Source: JBBDIP01 sp964602455 (GTDB lineage: Bacteria; Bacillota; Sulfobacillia; Fermentithermobacillales; Fermentithermobacillaceae). Taken from it: 64,000 nucleotides of DNA. Every line of letters begins with the position of its first letter. The stretch's first letter is position 1. The position numbers and the translations under genes are program-made. Below are positions 16,886 to 25,754 of the stretch, piece after piece. Location of the stretch: positions 1 through 64,000 of the forward strand of contig CAZRRG010000002.1 of NCBI GenBank assembly GCA_964602455.1, in the 5' to 3' direction. The notes under the pieces were generated by a model that was given only the letters and a program-made list of their open reading frames with translations, did no database searches and was not told where the DNA came from.

Positions 16886-17695
16886 TTAGCGGGTGCTACC
16901 CGTGTCGTCGAGGGGCCCTAGGATGAGGTTCTCCAGCCATCGACCGGCCGGACCAATAGCGGCTAGGGTCAACCGCATAAGCGCCTTTGGGGCCTTGGCG
17001 TAGCGCCCCGTCTTTCGCATCTTGACGAGGCTCGTGAGAGGGCTCGCGGTCCGCGGCGCGGGAATCCCAAAGGGTACAGCCAACCCTTGGAGCACCGCTT
17101 CCTTGACCTGCTCAGCCGAAGCGCCGGGTCCCAGCGACAGGATCTCGCATCCAGCCCTTGCGACCTCCCAATGGAAGTGAGCGTCGCTCCCACCCACCAT
17201 AGGTATACCCTGGGCTCGCGCGAGATCCTGAGCCATCCGGTTAGCCTCTGGGTTTCTCATGGAGTCCGCTCTGCCGTTGTAGCCCTCCAAGGCATCAAGC
17301 CCGGAGGTCCGGAACAGATCCGCCGGGAGATTCATCCTCGCCTCAAACGGGTGGGCTAACACGGCGATGCCACCCTTTTCGTGAATAGCCGCGACTACAG
17401 CGTCGAGCGGGTATGCGGTCGATGGTGCGCCGCCAGGCAAGGATACCGTAGGCTCTTCCTCAAGGAACAGCCCCACTACATGTCCGACGGGGGTGGAGTA
17501 CTCGATGCCGGGTACCACCAGGAACATCGGGTCCCGGTTTAGCGCTCTCGCCTCAAGGCCGCCCCGGAGCGAAAGATGGTCTGTAACGGCGACTCCGTTG
17601 AGTCCACGCTCACGGGCCAACCTCACTATGTCCGACGGCTCAACCCGCGAGTCGTCCGAGTACTTGGAGTGCGTATGTAGGTCAAGCTTCAGCAA
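16886..17695 (-). CDS. PHP-domain metal-dependent phosphoesterase
   Basis: 269 residues. The PHP metal motifs are complete: DLHTHSKYSDDS at residues 5-16, VTDH near 38, an H in VLAHPFEA near 117, and GGSDAHF near 171. Relatives hydrolyse histidinol phosphate, 3',5'-bisphosphates or short nucleotides; this stand-alone type often acts on 5'-nucleoside bisphosphates or RNA ends. It lies 43 bases after the ATP-grasp gene and 10 before the deacetylase gene, in one leftward unit. Confidence 0.83.
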   Translation of the reverse strand: MLKLDLHTHSKYSDDSRVEPSDIVRLARERGLNGVAVTDHLSLRGGLEARALNRDPMFLVVPGIEYSTPVGHVVGLFLEEEPTVSLPGGAPSTAYPLDAVVAAIHEKGGIAVLAHPFEARMNLPADLFRTSGLDALEGYNGRADSMRNPEANRMAQDLARAQGIPMVGGSDAHFHWEVARAGCEILSLGPGASAEQVKEAVLQGLAVPFGIPAPRTASPLTSLVKMRKTGRYAKAPKALMRLTLAAIGPAGRWLENLILGPLDDTGSTR

Positions 17696-17738
17696 GAAAT
17701 GATCCTCCGTAATCCGCCCTTATGTGCTGTCGGCCCAT

Positions 17739-18902
17739 CTATGTACTGCGCTTGCCGAGGGCCCTCATCAAGTAAAACAGCCCCGGCAGGGGATCCTTCA
17801 GGCGAAACACCCCATCGACAACCCTTGGATCCAGAAGGTCCTTGGCGAAACCCGCCAGGAACGCCGCCTTGTTCGGCACCCGGCGCAAGTAACCCTTCAC
17901 TGACAGGAGATCCTGGAAGAGATAGCGCATGCGCACTCCGGTCCTGTACGAGGGTGGCTCACCGGCATCCTCCCCCATGGCAACCCGCCCGAGGGCGTCA
18001 GGGAAGTTGAGGCCCGCGGCGGCCGATAGAGGCAGACTGCCCCAGAACCGCGGGTTTATCTCCATGAGCACGTAGTCGCCGGTCGAGGTCTCGCGCTTCC
18101 ATTCAACCATAGCGACGCCGTACCACTTGAGCTCTTTGAGCAAGCGAAGGCTCATCTCAATCAGCCGTTCGTCGCGGACGCTCTCGCAGAAACAGCTGGG
18201 CCCGCCGGTGACAGGGTACTCCCTCACGCGCCTGTGGCAGAAGACCATTGCCGGCTTTGAGGAGGCGTCAAGCACGGCGGACATTCCCCAGCCGTCGCCC
18301 CGTATGTACTCCTGCACCAGGGGAGATGCCTGCATCGCTGCCATCCTGGCGTAGACTGACGCAAACGTGGACGCGTCCTCAACAATCGCATACCTGCGCT
18401 CAGGCGGAAGCGCCAGGGCTTCCCCCTCCCGGTACTTGACGACCACTGGGAACCTGAGGCGAGGGATGATCTTGCCGGGGTCGTCTCCGGGCACGGGTTC
18501 CTCTGTACGCGGTACGCGCAACCCCAGCCGGCTGGCGACCTTGAGCAGCCGGTCAGTATCGTTGGCGATGTTTATGGCGTCAAGGGATGGAAGGGCGACA
18601 TGGAACCGTTCCCGCACCTCTTCGATCCGTGCCGCAACGGCCAGGATACTTGAGAGAGAAACCGGTATAAGGACATCGCCTTTCTTGCCCAGACTCAAGA
18701 GGTCTTGCACAAATGAGTCAGGGCTTGTCCTGCTTGAGTGGACAAAAAGCTTCTCCGACGCAAACCTTGAGTGGAAACCGAGGGCGTCGACCGTCGATGT
18801 GCCCAGCTCCTCGGTGGCGATCACTCGATGGCCGGCCTCGCCCAAAGAGCGGATCACCGAAAGAGACATCCTATACCGCGCATCGGTTACTATGACGCTC
18901 AA
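17739..18902 (-). CDS. ATP-grasp ligase (carboxylate-amine type)
   Basis: 387 residues. An N-terminal Rossmann-like pre-ATP domain (VIVTDARYRMSLSVIRSLG) is followed by the ATP-grasp domain with FPVVVKYREG, VQEYIRGDGWGM and the metal-binding MEINPRFWGSLPL. This layout is found in peptide- or amino-acid-ligating enzymes of surface-polymer and natural-product loci. The TTG at 18902 follows GGAGG at 7 bases and shares TTGA with the upstream stop, so it is coupled to the MBL gene. Substrate unknown; the deacetylase neighbour hints at cell-envelope modification. Confidence 0.82.
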   Translation of the reverse strand: MSVIVTDARYRMSLSVIRSLGEAGHRVIATEELGTSTVDALGFHSRFASEKLFVHSSRTSPDSFVQDLLSLGKKGDVLIPVSLSSILAVAARIEEVRERFHVALPSLDAINIANDTDRLLKVASRLGLRVPRTEEPVPGDDPGKIIPRLRFPVVVKYREGEALALPPERRYAIVEDASTFASVYARMAAMQASPLVQEYIRGDGWGMSAVLDASSKPAMVFCHRRVREYPVTGGPSCFCESVRDERLIEMSLRLLKELKWYGVAMVEWKRETSTGDYVLMEINPRFWGSLPLSAAAGLNFPDALGRVAMGEDAGEPPSYRTGVRMRYLFQDLLSVKGYLRRVPNKAAFLAGFAKDLLDPRVVDGVFRLKDPLPGLFYLMRALGKRST

Positions 18903-19849
18903 CCCTTGGCCTCCATCGAGCTGATAAACCCCTTTATGCTGCTCTTGAGGTAGAACGCCTCTCTCTCCTGTACCTTTGGGTCAAGATTTCTGAACTCAGA
19001 TAGCCTGTGATCGCGGGTGAGCAGGCGCTGCAGGCACACTTCGACCAACCCATCGAGCTCGGCGCCTTCCGCCACAATCTCACCTATCACATCCCGCCAC
19101 AGCGCCAGCTGCTCTTTCTCCTCCTGTAGAAGACGCTTGACGTCGGAGGAGATGCCGTAGTGCCCGTAGCAGATCATGGAGGCGCCGGCGGAAGCCAATG
19201 CGTCGATGGACGCGAGAGTCACATCGTAGAAGAACCTGGGCGGCGTTGCGGGGCGGAGATAGTCGCCGTAGAAGTAAGCGCCGGCTGCCTCACCGGCAAA
19301 CAGCACGTCTTTCTCGCCCAACCTGAACAGGTACGACTGGTGGTGGGGCGAATGGCCTGGGGTATCCAGAACCCGGAGCCCATCGACACCCCTGTCCCGC
19401 GGCATCAGATTGCTCTCCGGTACCGGGGATATCGGGCCGAATGCCTCGGCTACCTGCCCCAGAGTCGCGAGGCTCCCTTCCCACAGTCTTGCGGGGTCCA
19501 GGAGATGGGGACGCCCCTTGTCGTGGACCAGAACCTTGAGGCCCGGGTATGTGCGAACGAGCTCGCCAAGCCCTCCCGCGTGGTCGATGTGAACGTGAGT
19601 CAGGAGGACGTAATCGATCCTTCGCACCGACAAGCTCTCAAGGCACTCAAGGAGCGACGGGATGCCGCACGCCGGACCGGGGTCCACCAGCATGGTCCTG
19701 TACAGGCCGGTGCCCATCACGAGGCCAAACCCGCTTTCCCGGATTAGGTACGGGGTTATGAAGTCCTTGTAGCCCGGAATAGGGATGTCGAGGCGCAACC
19801 TGTATAGATCAGCGTTATCGAGAGAAAGGATTTCGTCTATTTCTGCCAA
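18899..19849 (-). CDS. metallo-beta-lactamase-fold hydrolase
   Basis: 316 residues. The zinc signature THVHIDHAGG (HxHxDH) lies near residue 84, DTPGHSPHH near 160 and a C-terminal GHYG near 225. The hydrolase may act on thioesters, lactones or phosphodiesters; the long helical C-terminal tail is not diagnostic. The start is a TTG at 19849 with GGAG about 10 bases upstream. It heads the leftward unit MBL, ATP-grasp, PHP, deacetylase. Confidence 0.83.
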   Translation of the reverse strand: MAEIDEILSLDNADLYRLRLDIPIPGYKDFITPYLIRESGFGLVMGTGLYRTMLVDPGPACGIPSLLECLESLSVRRIDYVLLTHVHIDHAGGLGELVRTYPGLKVLVHDKGRPHLLDPARLWEGSLATLGQVAEAFGPISPVPESNLMPRDRGVDGLRVLDTPGHSPHHQSYLFRLGEKDVLFAGEAAGAYFYGDYLRPATPPRFFYDVTLASIDALASAGASMICYGHYGISSDVKRLLQEEKEQLALWRDVIGEIVAEGAELDGLVEVCLQRLLTRDHRLSEFRNLDPKVQEREAFYLKSSIKGFISSMEAKG

Positions 19850-19891
19850 GAGGAACCGTCTCCGTTCGTCGTCGGTACTTGCCTCTAGTCC

Positions 19892-19919
19892 ATCATACCC
19901 TGTGCCAAGTTTTATGCAA
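19892..19919 (-). promoter_or_regulatory. predicted promoter of the MBL / ATP-grasp / PHP / deacetylase unit
   Basis: On the minus strand, TTGCAT (complement of 19914-19919) and TATGAT (complement of 19892-19897) are 16 bases apart, about 40 bases before the TTG start. The -10 is good and the -35 is partial. Confidence 0.45.
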
Positions 19920-20007
19920 AATTGAGGGACCGGGATAGTAACTGAGCAGGGGCACTACGAATCTAAGAGTACATGCGCGGAATCGGACCGAGACCGGGGG
20001 ATGACGA

Positions 20008-21339
20008 ATGACTGCCGCAGAACACTTTGGCGCAACAACCGCTGTGCCGGAACCGGCCCAGATACTGAGCGACCTGATACGTTTTGACACTCAGAACCCT
20101 CCGGGGAATGAGGGTCCTTGCATCCAGTACATCAAGAATCTCCTGGAAGGCGCAGGATACGAGTGCAGCCTGATAGCCAAGGACCCGGCACGGCCAAACC
20201 TGATCTGCCGCGTGAAGGGCCAGGGCTCGGGTCCTCCGCTTCTCATGTACGGCCACGTTGATGTAGTCCCGACGACCGCCCAGGAGTGGCAAGTACCGCC
20301 CTTTGAGGGCCGCGTTGTGGACGGAGTTCTCTGGGGCCGGGGCGCCATCGATATGAAGGGCCCGCTGGCCATGATGATATCGGCTCTACTGCGGGCGCGA
20401 GCTGAAGGACGTACTTTCCCGACCGACGTGATATTCGCCGCGCTCTCGGATGAGGAAGCCGGAAGCAGCTTCGGCGCCCGATTCCTTGTGGAAGGGCATC
20501 CCTACCTGTTCTCTGGGGTTAAGTACGGGATCGGAGAGTTTGGAGCAGCCACGGTCTACATCGCGGGGACCCGCCTCTACCCCATCATGATCGCGGAAAA
20601 GCACGCCGCTTGGCTGAAGGCCACCGTTAAGGGCTCGGCCGGCCACGGCGCCCTCCATCAGCAGGGAGGCACTATGGCCACTCTGGCCAAGTTCCTCAAG
20701 GGTCTCGACAGCATGAGGCTGCCGGCTCACGTGACGCCGACCGCCCGGATGATGATCCGGGCCGCGGCCAAAGCATTGCCGTCCCCCTATGGCCCTCTGA
20801 TCGGTCTCATGCAGGTCCCGGCCCTTGTTGACGCGTTGCTCGGGGTGATCGGCCCCTGCGGCGCCATGTTCCACCCGATACTGCACAACTCGGTGAATGC
20901 GACGATCCTCCGCGGCGGAGATAAGGTGAATGTCGTTCCTCCAGAAGTGGATGTGGTACTCGATTGCAGGCTTCTCCCCGGGTACACGGTGGAGGATGTC
21001 ATCGCCGAGATACGAGCCGCCACGGGCGTGGAGGTGTCCTTCGAGACTCTGTTGTGCGAGCCAGACCAGAGTGAACCCGACCTGGGCCTTTTCGATACGC
21101 TTGCCGGTGTGCTGGCGGAGTGCGATCCCGGCGGCAAGTGCATACCCATGCTCTTTCCTGCGGTGACCGACGGCAGATGGTTCTCCCGGCTCGGCATACA
21201 AACTTACGGGTTCACCCCCATGAACCTGCCACCGGATCTACCCTTCACTAAGGTCATCCATGGGTCCGATGAGCGAGTTCCCGTCGAAGCCCTCTCCTTC
21301 GGCGCCGACGCCATCTACAAGCTTCTGTTCAGGCTCTAG
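20008..21339 (+). CDS. M20-family metallopeptidase (ArgE/DapE/carboxypeptidase type)
   Basis: 443 residues. Metal ligands sit in MYGHVDVVP near residue 80 and RGAIDMKG near 112; the catalytic Glu pair is in SDEEAGSSFG near 148; a dimerisation insert with GSAGHGA follows. The enzyme would hydrolyse an N-acyl amino acid or dipeptide; the exact substrate is unclear. GGGGGATGACGA directly precedes the ATG. It stands alone, divergent from the MBL unit. Confidence 0.9.
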   Translation: MTAAEHFGATTAVPEPAQILSDLIRFDTQNPPGNEGPCIQYIKNLLEGAGYECSLIAKDPARPNLICRVKGQGSGPPLLMYGHVDVVPTTAQEWQVPPFEGRVVDGVLWGRGAIDMKGPLAMMISALLRARAEGRTFPTDVIFAALSDEEAGSSFGARFLVEGHPYLFSGVKYGIGEFGAATVYIAGTRLYPIMIAEKHAAWLKATVKGSAGHGALHQQGGTMATLAKFLKGLDSMRLPAHVTPTARMMIRAAAKALPSPYGPLIGLMQVPALVDALLGVIGPCGAMFHPILHNSVNATILRGGDKVNVVPPEVDVVLDCRLLPGYTVEDVIAEIRAATGVEVSFETLLCEPDQSEPDLGLFDTLAGVLAECDPGGKCIPMLFPAVTDGRWFSRLGIQTYGFTPMNLPPDLPFTKVIHGSDERVPVEALSFGADAIYKLLFRL

Positions 21340-21366
21340 ACTCACATCGGTAAACCGGTCCGGAGA

Positions 21367-21391
21367 GAAGAAAACGCCCCCGTGCGGGGGC
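21367..21391 (-). terminator. intrinsic terminator of the GntR gene
   Basis: GCCCCCG-tg-CGGGGGC (21376-21391) is followed on the minus strand by TTTTCTTCTC. It lies 85 bases after the GntR stop. The same stem could help stop the convergent M20 gene, though no U-run follows on the plus strand. Confidence 0.8.
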
Positions 21392-21475
21392 GCCCTAGTA
21401 TCTTAGCGTGTACTGGGGGGAGCCAGGTACACAGTATAGTAATCGTTGAGAGGGCGCGAAATATGAGGGTGTCCT

Positions 21476-22195
21476 TTACGGAACTCGTCGCCTTATGCGG
21501 AACCTCAAGGTAGAGGAGTCCTGGTAATTGAGGCAGATCGCAAGTACCTGCCCTCTGGGGCCGTAGTAGATCTCCTGGGCTCTCACAACCGGCTTGCCCT
21601 CGAAGGACGGGATCTCCTTCAGCACGCGAGCGGGAGCCATGACCGCGGAGAGGAGCGAGTCGACATGGTGCGCTGCAAAGCCCCCAAGCTTCAGGATCTC
21701 GTCAAGCGGCCTATCGAGCGTCCCCTCGTCAAGGGCGACGCCGACAAACGCCGCGGGCACGACATCGATGGAGTAGGATACGGGTGTTCCGCCTCTCTCA
21801 TGTGTCCTCTCTAGCCTTAGGAGCGTGTCGCCCGCCCAGCTAAACCGCATCCTGAGCACCCGCGACATAGGCAGCATTGTGCATCCTATGAGTGTGGGGA
21901 TCATCCGTTCGGCTGCGGAACTCAGCGCGCTTTCACCCGGCGCAAGGCTGTCAAACGTGTAAGTCGTGCCGGGCACGTGAGAGGAGAGGAACGTGCCGAC
22001 TCCGTGGCGAGCAAATATGGATCCTTCCTGCTCCAGAAGTCTGTGAGCCTCACGGATAGTGGTCCGCGAGACCTGGTAACGCTCCGCGAGCGCCATCTCT
22101 CCAGGAAGCCGCACCGTCTCGGTTGTCGATTGGGCGGAAAAGTCAGCCCTTATTCTCTGGGCTATCTGGGCGTAGAGCGGACGCCGGTCGCGCAC
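21476..22195 (-). CDS. GntR-family transcriptional regulator (HutC/UTRA type)
   Basis: 239 residues. A winged helix-turn-helix (LYAQIAQRIR, LPGEMALAERYQVSRTTIREA) fills residues 1-75. A UTRA ligand-binding domain follows, with RLERTHERGGTPVSYS and the C-terminal AQEIYYGPRGQVL. Such proteins sense small effectors, often sugars, amino acids or histidine-pathway compounds. The GTG at 22195 follows AAGGAGG at 8 bases; an upstream in-frame start would add 58 residues that do not resemble the family. Target unknown; the divergent gene at 22375 is the nearest candidate. Confidence 0.88.
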   Translation of the reverse strand: MRDRRPLYAQIAQRIRADFSAQSTTETVRLPGEMALAERYQVSRTTIREAHRLLEQEGSIFARHGVGTFLSSHVPGTTYTFDSLAPGESALSSAAERMIPTLIGCTMLPMSRVLRMRFSWAGDTLLRLERTHERGGTPVSYSIDVVPAAFVGVALDEGTLDRPLDEILKLGGFAAHHVDSLLSAVMAPARVLKEIPSFEGKPVVRAQEIYYGPRGQVLAICLNYQDSSTLRFRIRRRVP

Positions 22196-22311
22196 GACAG
22201 AGCCCTCCTTGATTCGACAATGTCCGACGGGTGGCACACGATGGGTATTCTGTGCGCTGAAATGCAAGTCCTCCAGGTAAAACGCCTCCTCACCCATCGA
22301 CACCGTTCCCG

Positions 22312-22340
22312 TTGTAGCCCCATAGGGCCGCTTGTACACT
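22312..22340 (+). promoter_or_regulatory. predicted promoter of the hypothetical gene at 22375
   Basis: TTGTAG at 22312-22317 and TACACT at 22335-22340 are 17 bases apart, ending 34 bases before the GTG. Both hexamers are moderate matches. Confidence 0.4.
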
Positions 22341-22374
22341 GAGTGTGAGCATGACTCGAAGGGAGGCACGTGGG

Positions 22375-22746
22375 GTGTCCGAGCGGCTTAGCGACGACTA
22401 CGTGGCGCGCCTTGAGTCGCTGGCAAGCCGTTTCTACCCGGGGCAGTACGTCGTGATCGACGAGTCTGTCGATGACTTGATCGGGAAGAGCGGCGTCCGC
22501 GCCAGCTTGGTCGTCAGTAACTTGCCGGGCCTTCGCCCTGACGTAGTGACGACGGTGGCCATGGTGTCCTTCCACCCCCTTGGCGTAAGGGGGATCCCGG
22601 AGTCCTGGCGCGAGGTACTGCTTGGCTCAAAGGAGCGCCCATGGCGAGTAGACCTGTATGTCCCCCGGAGCGACATCCCAAAGGTCAGGAGCTGTGTGCG
22701 CCAGCTGGACTCCAGAGCAGCGGTATTGCCTCTTCCACCGGCGTAG
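22375..22746 (+). CDS. hypothetical protein divergent from GntR
   Basis: 123 residues, no recognised family. The GTG at 22375 follows GGGAGG at 8 bases. The sequence is soluble, with alternating beta/alpha character (YPGQYVVIDESVDDLIG, RASLVVSNLPGLRP, TTVAMVSFHPLG), ending in a short Pro-rich tail. It is convergent with the phosphoesterase gene, 5 bases apart. It shares its upstream region with the GntR regulator and could be its target. Confidence 0.65.
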   Translation: MSERLSDDYVARLESLASRFYPGQYVVIDESVDDLIGKSGVRASLVVSNLPGLRPDVVTTVAMVSFHPLGVRGIPESWREVLLGSKERPWRVDLYVPRSDIPKVRSCVRQLDSRAAVLPLPPA

Positions 22747-22751
22747 GGAGC

Positions 22752-23237
22752 TTACGAGGCCGTCCTGGAGAGGGTACAGATCCGTGCCTTGATCAGTGTT
22801 CGTGACACCTCGAGGACAGCGCACGAAGCCTCGCCTCTCCTTGGGCTGTGGGGGCTGCCGGGATTCACAAAGAGTATGCCTTCCTTGCGAAACACCGTCG
22901 GAACATGGGTGTGCCCGAACACCGTAACATCCACGCCCAGGGCCTTGGATCTTTGAACGAGCAGCGCCAGATCATGTTTCACCCTGTACAGGTGGCCGTG
23001 GGTGAGGTATATGCGCTTTGACCCTACAGCAAGCATTTCCTCCGAAGGGCCCTTAACCATGTGATCGCAGTTGCCGGTGACAGCCACGACTTTGAGTCCG
23101 GCCCCCAGCCCGATCCTGTGGGCGTCCTCGTAGAAATCGCCGGCATGCAGCAGGAGTTCGGCGCCTTCCATGAGGCCAAGGCACTCCTCGACGGGTCTAA
23201 GGTCGCCGTGGGTGTCGGAGATGACGCCTATGATCAA
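22752..23237 (-). CDS. YfcE/MJ0936-family metallophosphoesterase
   Basis: 161 residues, the usual size. Calcineurin-like metal motifs: ISDTHGDL at the N-terminus, HAGDF, TGNCD, THGH and FGHTHVP. Family members are phosphodiesterases of unsure natural substrate. The TTG at 23237 follows GGAGG and overlaps the rdgB stop as TTGA. An open frame continues upstream to 23480 inside rdgB but has no coding character there. Last gene of the MarR-to-phosphoesterase run. Confidence 0.87.
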   Translation of the reverse strand: MIIGVISDTHGDLRPVEECLGLMEGAELLLHAGDFYEDAHRIGLGAGLKVVAVTGNCDHMVKGPSEEMLAVGSKRIYLTHGHLYRVKHDLALLVQRSKALGVDVTVFGHTHVPTVFRKEGILFVNPGSPHSPRRGEASCAVLEVSRTLIKARICTLSRTAS

Positions 23238-23851
23238 GCTAACCCTTCCTCCGCAAGCGCCGCCGCCATAAGGTTTCGAGTTACTACCTCCATGGCTCTT
23301 CGCCTGTGGCTCACCGAATCCTTCTCGGCGGCGCTGGCTTCTCCCATTGTCTTGCCAAGTTCCGGGCAGTAGAACAGAGGATCGTAGCCGAACCCGCCGC
23401 TCCCTCGAAGTTCCGTTGTTATGTACCCTTCCACTGTCCCCAGTCCTTCGGCCACGATGCCGCGCGGCGAGGCAATGCATATCGCGGAACGGTACCTCGC
23501 GGTCCTCTTAGGTTCAGGAACGCCCTCCATCTTCTTGAGGAGCAGCATGTTGTTGTCGTCGTCCGAGCCGGACTCGGAGAACCGGTGGGACTTGACCCCC
23601 GGCGCTCCATCCAGGAAATCCACTTCAAGACCCGAGTCCTCGGCCAGGCATAGCTTGCCGGACTCGGCCGCGGCCGCCATAGCCTTGATCCTGGCGTTCT
23701 CAACAAAAGTGCTTCCCGTCTCTTCGACTGGAGAAAGGCCCTCTTCACTGCCGAGGGTAAGTGTAAGAGGCAAACCGGGCATAAGCTCGCTGAAGAGGCG
23801 AATGAACTCGCGGAGTTTGCCCTTATTGCTGGTGGCTAGAACAAGCTTCAC
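23234..23851 (-). CDS. rdgB: XTP/dITP diphosphatase (RdgB/HAM1)
   Basis: 205 residues. The enzyme hydrolyses non-canonical purine triphosphates (ITP, dITP, XTP) to keep them out of nucleic acids. The N-terminal ATSNKGKLREF, the catalytic-site AEDSGLEVDFLDGAPGV and the GFGYDPLFY block are all intact. The start is a GTG sharing GTGA with the rph stop. The rph-rdgB-phosphoesterase order is common in Firmicutes. Confidence 0.95.
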   Translation of the reverse strand: MKLVLATSNKGKLREFIRLFSELMPGLPLTLTLGSEEGLSPVEETGSTFVENARIKAMAAAAESGKLCLAEDSGLEVDFLDGAPGVKSHRFSESGSDDDNNMLLLKKMEGVPEPKRTARYRSAICIASPRGIVAEGLGTVEGYITTELRGSGGFGYDPLFYCPELGKTMGEASAAEKDSVSHRRRAMEVVTRNLMAAALAEEGLA

Positions 23852-24585
23852 CGCTTGATACGCGAGGCGATCTCACCCAGCGCGTCGGCCTGGGCTTTCA
23901 TGAGCTCGCGGATCCCCTCTTCCGCAAGCGAGAGGAGTTCCGTCAGCCTCTCCTTGCCGAAAGGAGCATGTTCGCCGGTACCCTGGACCTCGATAAACTC
24001 GCCGCGCCCCGTCATGACCACGTTCATATCCACTTCCGCAGTCGAGTCCTCAGAGTACCGGAGGTCAAGGACCGACTGGCCTTGGACGACTCCAACGCTT
24101 ACGGCGGCGACGTAATCCGCAATCGGTATGACTTGCCATCCTTCAGTCTTCGCAAGCGTATCCAGGGCCAACGCAACGGCGACGAATCCTCCGGTGATAG
24201 ACGCGGTCCGAGTCCCGCCATCCGCCTGGATGACATCGCAGTCAACCCAAATGGTCCTCTCCCCTATTGCGGCGAGGTCTACGGCAGCCCGCAAGCTTCT
24301 GCCGATAAGCCGTTGGATCTCAACGGTCCGCCCGCCGGGTTTCCCGCGGGAGACCTCACGGGGCGTCCGTTGCTCGGTTGCGCCGGGAAGCATGGAGTAC
24401 TCGGCGGTGAGCCAGCCCGATGAAGTACCCTTGACGAAAGGCGGCACCTTGTCTTCGATGCTAGCGCAGCAGATGACCTTGGTGTCGCCTGCCTCAACAA
24501 GGCAGGAGCCTGCCGGGTGCTTCAGGAACCCGGTGGTGATCTTGAAAGGTCGGAGATCTCTCGGGCTTCGGCCGTCGATCCGCAT
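23848..24585 (-). CDS. rph: ribonuclease PH
   Basis: 245 residues, the family length. RNase PH is a phosphate-dependent 3' exonuclease that trims tRNA 3' ends. The hallmark blocks are ITTGFLKHPAGS near residue 17, the phosphate-binding GKPGGRTVEIQRLIGRSLR region near 80-98, DCDVIQADGGTRTASITG near 115-132, and LDLRYSEDSTAEVDMN near 172. AGGAGGA precedes the ATG, and 16 bases separate it from the UPF0316 gene. Confidence 0.96.
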   Translation of the reverse strand: MRIDGRSPRDLRPFKITTGFLKHPAGSCLVEAGDTKVICCASIEDKVPPFVKGTSSGWLTAEYSMLPGATEQRTPREVSRGKPGGRTVEIQRLIGRSLRAAVDLAAIGERTIWVDCDVIQADGGTRTASITGGFVAVALALDTLAKTEGWQVIPIADYVAAVSVGVVQGQSVLDLRYSEDSTAEVDMNVVMTGRGEFIEVQGTGEHAPFGKERLTELLSLAEEGIRELMKAQADALGEIASRIKR

Positions 24586-24601
24586 GCGAGTCCTCCTTCA
24601 G

Positions 24602-25120
24602 CTACTTGTTCTTGCGGTAAGGAATAACGCCGCCCACTACGTCCTTGGTCTCCAGCACGGTCACGAAGGACCCGGGCGAGAACTCATCTATCAATGAAGT
24701 TAGCCTGGGCAGGGTCTTTCTATCCGTTGACACAAGGAGCACGGCCTTGGCGCCAGTCATGCCTTGGCCCTGCAGCACAGTGACTCCGTAACCGGTAGTT
24801 CGAAGCGCCTTGAGGAGATCGTCGGCGGTCCCGTTCGACGGGATCACTTGGCAAGTCACCTGGCCTATGGCCAGCCGCTCCTCGAGATAGCCGCCAAGTA
24901 GAGTGCCGGATGCAAAGCCCAGGCCATAGGCCAGGACCTTGATGGGATCGGAGATGTTCTGCATTATCCTGGACAACGCCACAATGTAGATGGTGGCTTC
25001 AACAAAACCTACTGCCGCGGCAGGGTACTTCTTCCCCCGCACGACCAAAAGCATTCTGACCGTGGCAAGGCTTACATCGAGAACCCTGGCACAAAAGATC
25101 AGGAGGTATTCGCCGATCAT
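24602..25120 (-). CDS. UPF0316 / DUF2179-type membrane protein
   Basis: 172 residues. Three N-terminal hydrophobic helices (DUF5698 part, LLIFCARVLDVSLATVRMLL onward, ending near LAYGLGFASGTLLGGYLEE) are followed by a soluble C-terminal DUF2179 domain (GVTVLQGQGMTGAKAVLLVS). The DUF2179 fold is known as a nucleotide-sensor-like domain; no role is established for this family. It starts 1 base after the MarR stop, so expression is coupled to that regulator. Confidence 0.85.
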   Translation of the reverse strand: MIGEYLLIFCARVLDVSLATVRMLLVVRGKKYPAAAVGFVEATIYIVALSRIMQNISDPIKVLAYGLGFASGTLLGGYLEERLAIGQVTCQVIPSNGTADDLLKALRTTGYGVTVLQGQGMTGAKAVLLVSTDRKTLPRLTSLIDEFSPGSFVTVLETKDVVGGVIPYRKNK

Positions 25121-25570
25121 TTACAGGACCTTTTCCTCGACCATCAGCGAGTGAAGCTTGTCGAGCGAGGCGCCTAGTTGCTCGATCTCGTTGGGTGTCA
25201 GCTTCTCCAGCATTGACGCCACATATCGTCGCCGGGCGGCAATAACCTCTTTGATGACGTCCTGTCCTTTCTCGGAAATGGAGAGCCTGATAACGCGACG
25301 GTCTTGGGCATCCCGGTTTCGCTCCAGGAAGCCGTTCTTCTCCATCCTGTCGATCAGATCCGTTGCCGTCGAGCAGGCCAGGAAGAGCTTCTCGCACAGC
25401 TCGCCCATCGTCATATTGGGCTGCTCTCGAAGAGCAAGCAGGGCATTGAACTGAGGGCTGGTAATACCGAAGTCAACGAGGATATCCCGTCCCCGCTTCT
25501 TGATTATGAACGCCACGTGCCTCAGCAGGCGCTCAATCTTGGTAACCGAATCATTCAGCGCGTCGGGCAC
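25121..25570 (-). CDS. MarR-family transcriptional regulator
   Basis: 149 residues. The winged HTH has MTMGELCEKLFLACSTATDL as recognition region and RRVIRLSISEKGQDV as the wing; dimer helices lie at both ends. Family members respond to phenolics, redox or antibiotics. The GTG at 25570 follows AGGAGG at 9 bases. It heads the operon that continues into UPF0316, rph, rdgB and phosphoesterase. Confidence 0.9.
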   Translation of the reverse strand: MPDALNDSVTKIERLLRHVAFIIKKRGRDILVDFGITSPQFNALLALREQPNMTMGELCEKLFLACSTATDLIDRMEKNGFLERNRDAQDRRVIRLSISEKGQDVIKEVIAARRRYVASMLEKLTPNEIEQLGASLDKLHSLMVEEKVL

Positions 25571-25631
25571 AGTAGGGCACCTCCTAGACGGAACGAAGCG
25601 GCAGTCTGCATTCTCCTCCCTGCCTAACTAA

Positions 25632-25660
25632 GAATAACAGCCGATGTACCATCTGTTCAA
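25632..25660 (-). promoter_or_regulatory. predicted promoter of the MarR operon
   Basis: TTGAAC (complement of 25655-25660) and TTATTC (complement of 25632-25637) are 17 bases apart on the minus strand, about 60 bases before the GTG start. Confidence 0.55.
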
Positions 25661-25754
25661 GTGCGGCGCTCTCCTTGTGGCAAACCACATCCATTTGCGA
25701 CTCTGTCTAGCTGAGGTCGGGGATGGGGACACTTAGACAATGGAGGTGGCTTTG

